A stretch of 64,000 bases of DNA from contig NZ_CCDM010000002.1 in NCBI RefSeq assembly GCF_000750635.1, positions 248,001-312,000 on the forward strand, given 5' to 3'. Source of the DNA: Oceanobacillus jeddahensis. Lineage in GTDB: Bacteria; Bacillota; Bacilli; Bacillales; Amphibacillaceae. Made by a program: the position numbers and the translations under genes. Position 1 is the stretch's first letter, and each line of letters starts with the position of its first letter. Below, in pieces: positions 9,146 to 18,281 of the stretch. The notes below the pieces were generated by a model, which did no database searches, was not told the origin of the DNA, and saw nothing but the letters and a program-made list of their open reading frames with translations.

Positions 9146-9688
9146 TTATGATTGAATCCAAATATACATATAGAAGAAAACATAGCTTAGTAAAAGCATG
9201 CTGACAAATAGAATCGTTTGCCACCTGGCAAAAAGAAAAGCAGCGCTCGTGTCACCAAAAGGAGTTTTTTTCCAAATAGAAAATAGAACATCTCCGAAAA
9301 TATATACGGCATTGAAAATTAATGATCCGCCAATAATAAAGTTTGCAAAAGAATGGTTAAAAATAAAAAAGAGGCACGCTGCCAGACTGAAAAAAATAAC
9401 CGTTTGAAAAATAAAACCCGCCATTATGTATAAAAATGACCATTCACCCTGCGGATCATGTTTTAAATAGCTCTCTATATAATCTCCGTCTTTGTCATTC
9501 GGTGCCACCCATTGCTTATCCTCTCCTTTCAACGCAACATGAGGGGGATATTCAAAGAGTTTTATCCGGATATTGTCTTTATGGATTCCCACAATAAAAC
9601 GGCCGGCAAGGTAATGCCCCAATTCATGAACCCAAACATGTAAGAGAAGGAGAAGATATCCAAAGATAATCCAGGATACTGCCTGCAT
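9146..9688 (-). CDS. M50-like membrane metalloprotease
   Basis: 180-residue membrane protein with an HELGH zinc-binding motif inside the first hydrophobic helix (VWVHELGHYLAG, residues 18-29) and three further membrane segments. A downstream FGDTSA in KKTPFGDTSAAF may supply the third metal ligand. This is the layout of site-2-protease-like peptidases, which cut within the membrane. A soluble loop at about 40-80 is charged. It ends 60 bp from the right-hand half of the sigma-factor unit and is read in the same direction, so cleavage of a membrane-anchored anti-sigma factor is an attractive but unproven role. Confidence 0.75.
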   Translation of the reverse strand: MQAVSWIIFGYLLLLLHVWVHELGHYLAGRFIVGIHKDNIRIKLFEYPPHVALKGEDKQWVAPNDKDGDYIESYLKHDPQGEWSFLYIMAGFIFQTVIFFSLAACLFFIFNHSFANFIIGGSLIFNAVYIFGDVLFSIWKKTPFGDTSAAFLFARWQTILFVSMLLLSYVFFYMYIWIQS

Positions 9689-9820
9689 GAATTTACGAAC
9701 CTCCCATTATTCCAGGTTATAAATCCATTCCCTGATCTAGTATCTGTAAAACTGCAGTTAAGGAAGTTGGACAGAGATTAGTAATAGAAAGTTTATCTTT
9801 CTTTAATTGCGTTTTATTGT

Positions 9821-10072
9821 CTACATATGAATCCATAACTGAATAATGCTCACCCCAACCCCTAAAGCTAAAGGAACCATCCTTGTTAAATTTAGCCCGG
9901 TTAAAGTAACGGTTGCTTTTTCTAAAGGATCTTTGGCAGGGGAAGCTAAATAATGGATAAATCGCTGCCAGGCTGTTTGTTTTTGCCTGAGTTTCTGCTC
10001 AGGAATAATCACCTGGAATTGATCCAGTTCTTTCTTTAATGTGTCTTCTTTGTTAAATTCATCTTTCAGCAT
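9821..10072 (-). CDS. Small membrane-anchored protein, candidate anti-sigma factor
   Basis: 83 residues: a charged cytoplasmic N-terminus (1-60) and one C-terminal hydrophobic helix (MVPLALGVGVSIIQLWI). It overlaps the 3' end of the ECF sigma gene by 14 nt and has its own strong GGAGGAGG site. A small single-pass protein translated directly after an ECF sigma factor is usually its anti-sigma factor. No zinc (HxxxCxxC) anti-sigma motif is present, so the family assignment is from context only. Confidence 0.6.
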   Translation of the reverse strand: MLKDEFNKEDTLKKELDQFQVIIPEQKLRQKQTAWQRFIHYLASPAKDPLEKATVTLTGLNLTRMVPLALGVGVSIIQLWIHM

Positions 10073-10589
10073 GAAAATCCTCCTCCAGGTCGTTTTTTAA
10101 TGTGTTCATTGCCTTATGTAGTCTCGATTTAACGGTACCTATTGGAATATCTAATATCGATGCAATTTCATTTTGCGGCAGATCTTCATAATAAACAAGT
10201 AAAATAATCGCCCGCTGTTTATCGGGTAAGCCGGCAATGGCCTGCTGGACCCACATTTTTTCATCTATGTTTATCACATGATCCGTCTGTGGAACCAAAA
10301 ATGGCAAAAGAGACCGCCATTTCTTCCGTCTGTTTAATTTATTAATTAATAAGCGGTAAGCAATTTGGAATAAATAAGCTTTGACGGTACCTTTGTCAGA
10401 GCTGAATGCCTGCTTTTTCTTCTGCAGGATTTCAAACGTATCATGCACAATATCGATACTGAGCTGTTCTTCCTGTGTATATCGATATAGAAAACAGTAG
10501 AGTGGTTCATGCAGACGTTCATATAATTGCGTAAAGCCTGTTTTATCTCCACGTTGATACATCTCCATCCATTCTTCATTACTTCTCAT
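10059..10589 (-). CDS. ECF-type RNA polymerase sigma factor
   Basis: 176 residues with sigma region 2 (LYERLHEPLYCFLYRYT, then IVHDTFEILQKK) and region 4 (LPDKQRAIILLVYYEDLP, IASILDIPIGTVKSRLHKA). No region 3, as expected for extracytoplasmic-function sigma factors. ATG 10589 is preferred over the ATG two codons earlier because AAAGGA is 9 nt upstream. It overlaps the gene before it by 11 nt and the 83-aa gene after it by 14 nt, so translation is coupled. It probably activates its own unit and a small stress regulon. Confidence 0.88.
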   Translation of the reverse strand: MRSNEEWMEMYQRGDKTGFTQLYERLHEPLYCFLYRYTQEEQLSIDIVHDTFEILQKKKQAFSSDKGTVKAYLFQIAYRLLINKLNRRKKWRSLLPFLVPQTDHVINIDEKMWVQQAIAGLPDKQRAIILLVYYEDLPQNEIASILDIPIGTVKSRLHKAMNTLKNDLEEDFHAER

Positions 10590-10956
10590 TTTCATTATCC
10601 TTTAAGTGCGCTTTGATGGATTTTAATGTCATCGAAATACGGGAAACAAAATAGCTAACAATAACAATTACCCAAGTCTGTGTCTGATTGGATAGAAATT
10701 GCACCCATACATTTTCAACGTTTTGGCCACCTGCTATGAAGAAAAATAAGATTTGTGCACAGATAACGACATAAATAGCAAGGAATAATGTGATTGTATC
10801 AAATACGTTCCACCTTAAATAAATCGTTGTTTTTTTATAATTTATTTTTCCTTTTTCTTTAACAACATATTTATGATTGAATGATCTGATAATAGCTGCA
10901 AGCAATATTGACAATATCCCAGTTATAATTAAAGAAACAATATATCCTGTACCCAT
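10579..10956 (-). CDS. Hypothetical membrane protein in ABC/sigma operon
   Basis: 125 residues with three hydrophobic segments (about 4-25, 46-70, 85-105). I placed the start at 10956 because AGGAAGGG lies just upstream; an in-frame ATG at 10992 would overlap the permease gene. The family is not recognised. Tight coupling on both sides puts it in the same operon as the ABC transporter and the sigma factor, so it may be an accessory subunit of the exporter. Confidence 0.65.
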   Translation of the reverse strand: MGTGYIVSLIITGILSILLAAIIRSFNHKYVVKEKGKINYKKTTIYLRWNVFDTITLFLAIYVVICAQILFFFIAGGQNVENVWVQFLSNQTQTWVIVIVSYFVSRISMTLKSIKAHLKDNENEK

Positions 10957-10966
10957 AATTCCCTTC

Positions 10967-11719
10967 CTATCTATTATATATTTTCTTGGCAAGTATACTA
11001 AGCAAAATACTTAATCCAATCAAAATCAACGCATATTGATAAAGATTCAGCCAGGTATGATCAATTACATTTAACTGTACATGTAGTATATCAAAGAAGT
11101 AAAGCATTGGATTCCAGCTTAAAAAGATATAATAATCTTGTGGGTTGATCCCGCTTACCGGTAGAAATACCGAGGGCATATAAATCGAGAAAATCAGAAT
11201 CATCATGATTGGAAGCAGCCAGGTTTGTGCTTTTTCTCCATTTTTGACAATGCCGGCTACGATAAAGGTTCCTGGATACATCGCTAAAAAGATAATATTA
11301 CATGTGAGCAGAATCGTAAAAAATACCGATATCGAAATAGACACTAAAAATGCAAATCCGGATAAAATAAAAATCAGAAATCCATTCATAAGAATAAATA
11401 CACCGATTCCCATTCCAAGAAAGTAAGTAAATGGTGAAACATTTGTCTTTGTTAACCAATGGAAGGTTTTGTTGGCTTTTAATTGCGCTAAATAAATAGT
11501 TGCACTGTTAAATGAAAAAGAAAATAGCAATAACACAATAGAGAAAGGCAGAAATAATTCTTTAATCATGAATTCTACAGTCTCCGGACGATGATCTAAA
11601 AAGACGTTGACCAGTGCAGAACAAGCGATAAGAATAATTGGAGTTAAGACATTCCCTAAAAAGACACCTGAATTCCTTACTGTCTCTAATATATAACTCT
11701 TGGCAATGGTTTGAATCAT
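10967..11719 (-). CDS. ABC-2 type transporter permease
   Basis: 250 residues with six membrane segments, the layout of an ABC-2 export permease. Its start overlaps the stop of the ATPase gene by 4 nt, so the two are partners. Substrate unknown; small-peptide or antibiotic export is typical of such two-gene exporters next to a regulatory unit. Ends 11 nt before the start of the next membrane protein. Confidence 0.8.
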   Translation of the reverse strand: MIQTIAKSYILETVRNSGVFLGNVLTPIILIACSALVNVFLDHRPETVEFMIKELFLPFSIVLLLFSFSFNSATIYLAQLKANKTFHWLTKTNVSPFTYFLGMGIGVFILMNGFLIFILSGFAFLVSISISVFFTILLTCNIIFLAMYPGTFIVAGIVKNGEKAQTWLLPIMMILIFSIYMPSVFLPVSGINPQDYYIFLSWNPMLYFFDILHVQLNVIDHTWLNLYQYALILIGLSILLSILAKKIYNR

Positions 11720-12438
11720 CCTGTCATCTCCTTCAATGTTTTTCCAGTTACTTCGAAATATACGCCAGATAATCCCGGAAATACGTTGTGTGGATATTTT
11801 TGCAGAAGCTCTGTATTGCTGCCTTGTTCAATAAACGTACCATTCTTTAAGATATAGATATAATCAAATATCTCCTCCAAACCAGCTATTTCATGACTGA
11901 TAATAACCAGACATTGATTATTTTGTTGTACCTGCTGTTGTAAAAATGCAGCTAACAGTTGTTTTTTATGCAGATCTAAATCAGCAAATGGTTCATCCAG
12001 CAGGATATAAGGTTTATGAAGTAAGAATGCCACTAGAATGGAAACAGCTTTGCGCTGTCCACCAGAAGTATTTTTCATTAACGTATTAGCAAAAGCAGAA
12101 ATGTCCAATATCTCTTCTAATTCATCTGTATCAAAAGGCTTCGTAACCAATTTCCTAAATAGCTTTATGACTTCTTTTACCTTTAAATAGGGATAGCTGT
12201 CAAAGGTCTGATATTGTAATATAATCGGTTTATCAGAAGGTGCTGCATTTTCATGGAAGTAAATGGAACCTTCGTGATAAGGCTCATCACCGCTAAGACA
12301 CCTTGCCAATGTAGATTTACCAGAACCATTTTCGCCTAACAGCAGATAGCACTTGCCTTCTTTAAATGTCGCTGTAATGTTATTTAAAACAGTTTTATTT
12401 CCATATTTTTTAGTCAGGTTTTCTACGGTTAAACTCAT
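11716..12438 (-). CDS. ABC transporter ATP-binding protein
   Basis: 240-residue ATPase with Walker A GENGSGKST (residues 35-43), an ABC signature in NTSGGQRKAVS, Walker B YILLDEPFADLD and the H-loop histidine in VIISHEIAG. It powers the permease encoded directly after it. ATG 12438 is chosen: GGGGGA lies 8 nt upstream, while the GTG at 12444 is too close to the ribosome binding site. Cytoplasmic, peripheral to the membrane. Confidence 0.88.
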   Translation of the reverse strand: MSLTVENLTKKYGNKTVLNNITATFKEGKCYLLLGENGSGKSTLARCLSGDEPYHEGSIYFHENAAPSDKPIILQYQTFDSYPYLKVKEVIKLFRKLVTKPFDTDELEEILDISAFANTLMKNTSGGQRKAVSILVAFLLHKPYILLDEPFADLDLHKKQLLAAFLQQQVQQNNQCLVIISHEIAGLEEIFDYIYILKNGTFIEQGSNTELLQKYPHNVFPGLSGVYFEVTGKTLKEMTG

Positions 12439-12462
12439 TTTCACGTCCCCCTTGTTTTAGCT

Positions 12463-12660
12463 TTATTTAGAGTGATTTTCATTAACTTTTTTAACATATT
12501 TATTCTTGTTCTCTACTAAAACGGCAAACATTAGATGAAGAAAGACTATAATGAAGCACATCCATAAAAATGACCACCTGTTCGTTATGAATGAGATTAA
12601 TGTAAATAGAATAATCATCGCCGCACCAACACGGATAACTCCTTTTGTATACTTCTTCAT
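12463..12660 (-). CDS. Small two-helix membrane protein
   Basis: 65 residues with two hydrophobic helices (about 10-26 and 30-48) and a Lys/Asn-rich tail. AAGGAGGCGG precedes the ATG; a two-codon out-of-frame ATG-AAA-TGA sits between site and start. It is the first gene before the ABC ATPase, 24 nt away, so it is probably the promoter-proximal member of the operon. Function unknown. Confidence 0.55.
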   Translation of the reverse strand: MKKYTKGVIRVGAAMIILFTLISFITNRWSFLWMCFIIVFLHLMFAVLVENKNKYVKKVNENHSK

Positions 12661-12793
12661 TTCATTACCGCCTCCTTATTGACTATACAAATGAACGAAG
12701 CAAAAGGTTCATAAAAAATAAAAGAAATATTATAAAATCATGTTAGGCTAAGATTATCAATCAAATTTTTAAAAGAAAGGATTGTTGATAAAG

Positions 12794-13342
12794 ATGAATA
12801 AAACGGTCTATATTATCCGGCATTGTGAGGCAACCGGACAAGCTCCTGATGCTCCCTTAACAGAAAAAGGAAAAGAGCAGGCGGAAGAGTTAGCTGCATT
12901 TTTGTCCGACAAGGAAGTTAATCGTATTATCTCCAGTCCATTTTTACGTGCGATACAAACGATAGAGCCGCTTGCCGAAAAGAATAATTTAAAAATAGAG
13001 ACAGATCATCGTTTACGGGAGAGGGTGCTTAGTACTGTTTCCATGCCAGATTGGATCGAAAAACTCGAAGCGGCATATACCGATTTAGATTTGAAATATG
13101 AAGGTGGCGAAAGTGGTAATGAAGCAACCAGAAGAATTGTTGATGTAGTGAATGATTTGCGCACAAGTGATGCGGAGAACAGCATCATTGTTGCTCATGG
13201 AGGGATTATCTCTCTGTTGTTACACTATTATGAAAAGAATGCGGGATTTGAGGCATGGAGAACACTTAGTAATCCGGACGTTTATGCGTTAAAAATTTCA
13301 GAACATCATGAACAGATTGAGCGGATATGGGTAGAAGCGTAA
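12794..13342 (+). CDS. Histidine phosphatase (phosphoglycerate mutase-like) family protein
   Basis: 182 residues with the family's catalytic RHCEATG motif at residues 9-15 (RHG variant), a second basic site in SSPFLRAIQT, and the second catalytic His in IIVAHGGIIS near 137. Such enzymes remove phosphate from small molecules or proteins via a phosphohistidine. ATG 12794 is the natural family start; TTG codons at 12782 and 12785 are closer to the AAAGGA site and remain possible. Monocistronic, ended by the hairpin at 13424-13466. Confidence 0.82.
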   Translation: MNKTVYIIRHCEATGQAPDAPLTEKGKEQAEELAAFLSDKEVNRIISSPFLRAIQTIEPLAEKNNLKIETDHRLRERVLSTVSMPDWIEKLEAAYTDLDLKYEGGESGNEATRRIVDVVNDLRTSDAENSIIVAHGGIISLLLHYYEKNAGFEAWRTLSNPDVYALKISEHHEQIERIWVEA

Positions 13343-13423
13343 AGATAGATAAAAAGCTGTGTGAATACGCTTCTTATCGCTGATAATCAGAACAATAAAA
13401 AGGAATCACATCTAAAAATATGT

Positions 13424-13466
13424 AATACAGCATCCATCTCCTAAAGAATGGGTGCTGTATTAAAAA
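13424..13466. terminator. Two-way terminator
   Basis: Arms 13424-13437 and 13448-13461 form a 14-bp stem (one mismatch or G-U pair) between two convergent genes; A/T runs flank both sides. Confidence 0.65.
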
Positions 13467-13531
13467 GCAGAACATTTTTTAAATGCCCCGCTTATAAACA
13501 ATGCATTTCCTCTTCCGTTCACTTCAAAAAT

Positions 13532-14194
13532 CTAATCATCCCACCAGCTTGTTTCCATATCAATCAGCCAATGGTTTTTTAATGTCAAAGCACGTTCAAT
13601 AGCTGCGATGGCTCCAGCGATGAGAAGTGTCGTATTCACCCAAGAAGGAAGAATGATTGGCGAATCAAAAGAACCAAACCGCTCTGCAATAAAGGGAATC
13701 TCCGAAATAAGCGAAGCCAGCTGCGGAAGCCCTAGTATTAAAGAAACCAGCAGAATAAAAATGGCAAGCTTTCCGATAATGGCGCTTGTTTCAGGGAATT
13801 TGGCATCGAAACGCATGCGCAGACCTTCCGCTGAACGGCGATCTGGGGAGAGTACAAACTCGCGTTGATCTTCCGTAATATAATGAATTCGTTTTAAACC
13901 ATATGTCGTTGCTGTAGCTTCAATAACTCCTCCAGGAACCGGAAAGACAGCTGGAGTAGAGGTTTTTGCATGGTGCTTTCCATCACGGTATAAATCGATG
14001 GACTCATTTTCATCAAAGTAATTAATATGGACTGCATAAGTATGCTTCTCTTCATCATCTTCATGAAGGTTTATATAAAAAAGGGAACGATAAAATATTT
14101 CATAAAAACGAAAGGGTTTCAGCGCATGTCCGTCCCCATTTTTTACTTTTTTCACTGCTCTTTCTCTGCGCTTGCTTTTAAAAAAACGAAACAT
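13532..14194 (-). CDS. Hypothetical membrane protein (220 aa)
   Basis: A basic N-terminus (KSKRRERAVKKVK), a soluble region of about 120 residues, then two hydrophobic segments (about 140-160 and 185-200). The frame is open, has normal codon use and is bounded by the terminator at 13424-13466. I do not recognise the family. It is transcribed away from the gerA operon. The membrane location is inferred from hydrophobicity. Confidence 0.6.
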   Translation of the reverse strand: MFRFFKSKRRERAVKKVKNGDGHALKPFRFYEIFYRSLFYINLHEDDEEKHTYAVHINYFDENESIDLYRDGKHHAKTSTPAVFPVPGGVIEATATTYGLKRIHYITEDQREFVLSPDRRSAEGLRMRFDAKFPETSAIIGKLAIFILLVSLILGLPQLASLISEIPFIAERFGSFDSPIILPSWVNTTLLIAGAIAAIERALTLKNHWLIDMETSWWDD

Positions 14195-14269
14195 GCTATC
14201 CAGCCTCCGAATCGTATTCTTTTATAGATAATACGAGAAAAAGGAGGAAAGGTTTCTTATAATTTACGC

Positions 14270-14324
14270 TTTATCATGGAGAAAAGCCTGTAAACCTCTC
14301 TCTCTGAATGAAGTTTCGTTTTAT
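14270..14324 (+). repeat. Short form (55 bp) of the dispersed structured repeat
   Basis: It begins TTTATCATGGAGAA and ends AAGTTTCGTTTTAT, matching the two ends of the 230-bp element (for example 38041-38273) with the interior missing. A second short form is at 26672-26724. The junction lies where the full element has its two copies of AAAACTCCC, consistent with deletion between them. Confidence 0.65.
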
Positions 14325-14370
14325 CCCCGCTCGTTAAAAAAAATAGTAAGAACAGAGAAGCGTATTTTTT

Positions 14371-14401
14371 GTATGAAAAAGCACTTCCTGGCTCATAACT
14401 A
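14371..14401 (+). promoter_or_regulatory. Weak candidate forespore (sigma-G-like) promoter for gerA operon
   Basis: GTATGA at 14371-14376 and CATAACTA at 14394-14401 are spaced 17 bp apart, near the sigma-G consensus but with one extra base in the -10 element. gerA operons are known to be read by sigma-G. This is a suggestion only. Confidence 0.25.
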
Positions 14402-14431
14402 AAAGATAAGATAAGTGAAAGGATGCGGAGA

Positions 14432-15757
14432 ATGGATTTCATCAATCAGATAGAAGAGTTGAAACAGAAGAATAAAGATTTGCAAATGAAGTCCGTCATT
14501 ATTAATGAAATTCCTTATGATGTGATTGGGTTTGAAAGTTTGGTCGATTTTTCGGCCACATGGGAAATGGTGGAGACATTGGTCCGGCATGAAGAAGAAA
14601 AATCATCGGAATCAATCGGTCTTCATTTCCCAAATACATCCTGGAAGAAAATAGATTTCAATAAACAAATTAAAACATTATATGAAGGGAAAGTAATCAT
14701 TTGGAATCGTGCGGAAGAAGTGTCATTGATTATCGATCCCGTTTCCCAACCTCTTTACAGGAGTATCGAGGTTCCTGTTAATGAATCGATTATTTACGGG
14801 GCAAAGGATGCTTTTACGGAGAATAGCCAACAGAACATAGGGCTGTTGCGAAGTAAATATCAATCAAAAGATATTGAAGTAATTACAACACAGCACGGAA
14901 AAAGAAACCGCCGCTTTTCTTTTCTTATTTTAAAAGGGACGACAGAGGAACACATGGTAGAGATGATTAAAAAGAGAATCGAGGATTATTCAAATGAAAT
15001 CAAACAAGTGAAAGACATTCATGTTGCATTTGGCTTCTCTAAATTTTCATTAATTACAAGAGTAAACTCTACAGAGCTTCCTGAAAATGCTATGGAATAC
15101 ATAGAGCAGGGGAAAATTGTATTCTTTATGGATGGCTATCCGTTTGCGCTGGTGTTATTTAACACAGTATTTGATGTGTTTAAGCAGCCAAGTGACAGTA
15201 ACTATCTGAGTGCATTTGTATATTCTTTATATCTCCTTCGTATTGTCGGAATTATGATTGCTGTATTATTGCCAGGGTTATATGTAGCACTGATTACAAT
15301 CAATCCGGAAATGTTAAAAGTGCAGCTGGCTTTGTCAATCACAGAGAGTCGTCAGTTCGTCCCTTATCCTGCCTTTATTGAGATAATTATTATGTTGCTC
15401 TTGATTGAATTGATTACCGAGGCAGCAGTCCGTCTCCCTCTCTCGATATCCAATACGATTGGCGTGGTAGGCGGTATTATTTTAGGACAGGCGATTGTGG
15501 AAGCCAGCCTTGTAAGTGGTGTATTAATTATTATTATTGCTGCTACGACGATTGCCAATGGAATTGTCGTTAATTTTGAAAATGGGATCACGCTGCGTTT
15601 GATGAAGTATATTATTGTTGTTTTCTCCGCCTTGTTTGGAATTCTCGGGCATGTCATCGGTCTGCTGGTTTTATGCTCCTATATAGCCCGTATCTCGAGT
15701 TTTGGAGTTCCTTATGTCCGGTGGAAAAAGGAAGGGGTTCAAAGTGAAAATCAATAA
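14432..15757 (+). CDS. gerAA: Spore germination receptor subunit A (GerAA type)
   Basis: 441-residue GerA-family A subunit of a nutrient germinant receptor in the spore inner membrane. A ~230-residue soluble N-terminal domain is followed by four to five membrane segments and the family's conserved stretch SLYLLRIVGIMIAVLLPGLY. ATG 14432 has GAAAGGA 9 nt upstream; the ATG at 14423 is too close to it. Gene order A-B-C with overlapping ends is the standard operon. Which germinant it senses cannot be read from the sequence, so the symbol denotes the family. Confidence 0.88.
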   Translation: MDFINQIEELKQKNKDLQMKSVIINEIPYDVIGFESLVDFSATWEMVETLVRHEEEKSSESIGLHFPNTSWKKIDFNKQIKTLYEGKVIIWNRAEEVSLIIDPVSQPLYRSIEVPVNESIIYGAKDAFTENSQQNIGLLRSKYQSKDIEVITTQHGKRNRRFSFLILKGTTEEHMVEMIKKRIEDYSNEIKQVKDIHVAFGFSKFSLITRVNSTELPENAMEYIEQGKIVFFMDGYPFALVLFNTVFDVFKQPSDSNYLSAFVYSLYLLRIVGIMIAVLLPGLYVALITINPEMLKVQLALSITESRQFVPYPAFIEIIIMLLLIELITEAAVRLPLSISNTIGVVGGIILGQAIVEASLVSGVLIIIIAATTIANGIVVNFENGITLRLMKYIIVVFSALFGILGHVIGLLVLCSYIARISSFGVPYVRWKKEGVQSENQ

Positions 15758-16817
15758 TTTATTGATTATAATCTATTTTTTAATTACAAATATCGGAGTG
15801 ATGTTTCTGCTGTTTCCCAGTCTTATCCTGGATACAGTAGATAACGGGCATTGGCTGATTGTTCTCATACATGGACTTTCACACGTTGTTCTTTTTGGTG
15901 TTTTATTGCTTGGTGTGTCCAAGTTGAAAGAACCTAATATTTTACAAATTTTGCCGAAAAAACGTTGGCTCGTATCTCTTACTTTACTCGTTCCCTTAGG
16001 TCTTTTCATAATTGGAACAGTGATTGTTTCCATCCGAACTTATGCAGAGTTTACTACGGTATTATTCTTGAATCAGACGCCAATGTTTTATGTCATGGTT
16101 ATTTTCATTACAACGGCTGCTTATATTGGTCTTGGTTCGATGGAAAGTATTTTCCGGACGACCTTTTTAATAGCAGCAGCTTCTTCATATGTCATTGTTA
16201 TTATTTTTATATTATCGTTTTTCAATGCAGAATGGTATAACTTTTTCCCGGCAAAGGTGAGTAATATGGATTTTTTATTTGAAATGCCTTTTATTACAGG
16301 ATTTTTAATATTATCTCCAACCTTTTTATTTATAGCTTTTTTACCAAAGGGGAAAAAATTCAATTACAAAACAGTCTTCTGGTTTTCGTGGTTTATCATT
16401 CCGTTTATATTTATGGCTGCTTATTCACCCATGCTGGTATTTGGAAATGAAATAGCGCGAAATTTTACTTTTCCATATATAGAAATGCTAGCTACTGTTG
16501 ATATCGACTGGTCTATCTTTGAAACACTGACTAGCCTTTTTGGATTAAGCCTGTTAATCTACGCAACATTATTTTTAGGGATGTTATTGCATATTTTACG
16601 GATGTTATATCAAAGTATGTTTCATACAGGCAAGCTCCATGCTTCAATTGCACTAGTTATTATAGTTATCCTCATAACAATTGTAGCAAATATGATTTCT
16701 ACATGGGAGCAAGTACAGTCGCATATTATTTGGATATTGCCTCTTCGCTTTTACGCAATTATCAGTCTGCTGATATTCATTTTTTGGATAGGAAGAAGGA
16801 ATAGACATGAAACGTAA
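15744..16817 (+). CDS. gerAB: Spore germination receptor subunit B (GerAB type)
   Basis: 357-residue membrane protein with about 10 helices, of the APC-superfamily GerAB family that binds the germinant. The start is GTG 15744, with AAGGAAGGGG 7 nt upstream, overlapping gerAA by 14 nt. The frame stays open to 15702 but that start has no site. It overlaps gerAC by 11 nt. Translational coupling of all three subunits is expected. Confidence 0.85.
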   Translation: MKINNLLIIIYFLITNIGVMFLLFPSLILDTVDNGHWLIVLIHGLSHVVLFGVLLLGVSKLKEPNILQILPKKRWLVSLTLLVPLGLFIIGTVIVSIRTYAEFTTVLFLNQTPMFYVMVIFITTAAYIGLGSMESIFRTTFLIAAASSYVIVIIFILSFFNAEWYNFFPAKVSNMDFLFEMPFITGFLILSPTFLFIAFLPKGKKFNYKTVFWFSWFIIPFIFMAAYSPMLVFGNEIARNFTFPYIEMLATVDIDWSIFETLTSLFGLSLLIYATLFLGMLLHILRMLYQSMFHTGKLHASIALVIIVILITIVANMISTWEQVQSHIIWILPLRFYAIISLLIFIFWIGRRNRHET

Positions 16818-17925
16818 TTATTGGATAAAGATAATCATTTCTTTCATGCTGCTGGCTTTATTAAGTGGATGTTGGGATTCCAGAGATATTAATTACCGTT
16901 CTACGCCTATTTTAATGGGGGTAACCAAAGATGAAGATTTGTATCAAGTGTATTTGGTTATCCCAGTCTCCGTGGTTTCTGAGCAGAGGAATTTAGCTAA
17001 GGTGGACGGCAAAGGAGCTACGATTGTTGACGCTATTGAACAACTCAAGAAAAAAATTGAAACAACCATTGATTTAGAACATATCGGTTTTATTGTTTTA
17101 GATGAAGCACTAGGGGAGGAGGGAATTGGAAAAATCATTAATACCTTCATGCGCATGCGTGATATGCCGGCAACACCAACTGTGGCATTTACCAAAGAAG
17201 ATATGGATACCTATATTGATCAGATGATCAACACGTTTCAAAAAGTTGGAGTACCTATATTTGGTTTTTTGGAAAAGCAGACCGGGTGGGAAATTTATAA
17301 TCCCGAAGTCAGTCTATGGCAGGTATATAGGGGCATTCACTCGTATACCTCAGATATTGCAATCCCAATTATTAGCTCAAATGAAAATTTGGAACTGGAT
17401 TACTTTGGTGCATCTGTTCTAAAGAATGGAAAAAACATTGAAACATTGGATTCTTTAGAAGTGCTGTTGATGAATTTATTAAATAATGAAGAAAACGTTA
17501 TTAAAACGTTTATAACGATTGATGAGACAACGGATGTAGAGCTTGTTGAAAGAGATGTAGAGTACGATTACAAACATCATGGAGATGAGATTGATTTAAC
17601 CATCCAATTAGAATTTGTGATGATTGTTGCCGAAGCAGAGGATCATTTAAACGATGAAGATATCCAGAAAAAGTTTGAAGAAAAAGTAAAAAAAGATACA
17701 GTTCAGCTTGTGAAAAAACTGCAAGATAAACATGCAGATGTCCTTGGAATCAGTAATCGAATCAGAAAAAATTATACCCATAATGAGCTGAAAAACTTTC
17801 TGGATGAAATATACCCGCATATAAATGTGGACGTAGAAGTGGAGGCGGTCATCGAGAATAACGGTAAGATAAGAAATTTAAATAATGATGATTTTGAAGA
17901 CTGGGATAAGCAGGAGCAGGAATAA
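16807..17925 (+). CDS. gerAC: Spore germination receptor lipoprotein subunit C (GerAC type)
   Basis: 372-residue Ger(x)C lipoprotein. Signal peptide of about 20 residues with the lipobox LLSGC (Cys22) followed by WDSRDIN, the highly conserved start of mature GerAC proteins. The C-terminal Spore_GerAC domain is present at about residues 210-365. It anchors at the outer face of the spore inner membrane. The operon ends here with a strong terminator. Confidence 0.9.
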   Translation: MKRNYWIKIIISFMLLALLSGCWDSRDINYRSTPILMGVTKDEDLYQVYLVIPVSVVSEQRNLAKVDGKGATIVDAIEQLKKKIETTIDLEHIGFIVLDEALGEEGIGKIINTFMRMRDMPATPTVAFTKEDMDTYIDQMINTFQKVGVPIFGFLEKQTGWEIYNPEVSLWQVYRGIHSYTSDIAIPIISSNENLELDYFGASVLKNGKNIETLDSLEVLLMNLLNNEENVIKTFITIDETTDVELVERDVEYDYKHHGDEIDLTIQLEFVMIVAEAEDHLNDEDIQKKFEEKVKKDTVQLVKKLQDKHADVLGISNRIRKNYTHNELKNFLDEIYPHINVDVEVEAVIENNGKIRNLNNDDFEDWDKQEQE

Positions 17926-17930
17926 CTGGG

Positions 17931-17969
17931 AAAACTTCAGGTATCATACCTGGGGTATCTGAAGTTTTT
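17931..17969 (+). terminator. Terminator of gerA operon
   Basis: Arms 17931-17940 and 17959-17968 form a perfect 10-bp stem containing a smaller inner hairpin, ending in a T run. From 17970 to 18281 no gene is supported; the reading frame there merely runs into the Nudix gene. Confidence 0.8.
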
Positions 17970-18281
17970 ACGATGCTTTGAATCCATTTGCATGTACCTA
18001 TTTCATCTAAACTTTTCTGAATTACGTGTTGTTTTTGATATAATAGCACTTATTCGATGGTAATAGAAAAGAGAATTCTGGTTCTCTTTGCCGCGCTGTT
18101 TATTCCTTTCCCAAACCTTCTGCCGGGCGTTGACGTGGGTGGTGGAAAGAGACGGAGATGCCTGGTCGAAACTCGGGTTAACAGATACTTTCTTTTGCTC
18201 AGTTATTGTGACTATGACGATTGCGAAAAGTATCTTAGGGTCTGGCATAGAAGGGGATACGTTATAAAAAGAGGTGTATGG

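Noticed and set aside
9198..9407. 69-codon plus-strand frame opposite the M50-like gene
   Set aside because: Lies wholly on the complementary strand of a well-supported gene and has no site or family pattern.
18057..18281. N-terminal extension of the Nudix frame
   Set aside because: No start signal; sequence unlike Nudix proteins; ATG 18282 has a proper site.
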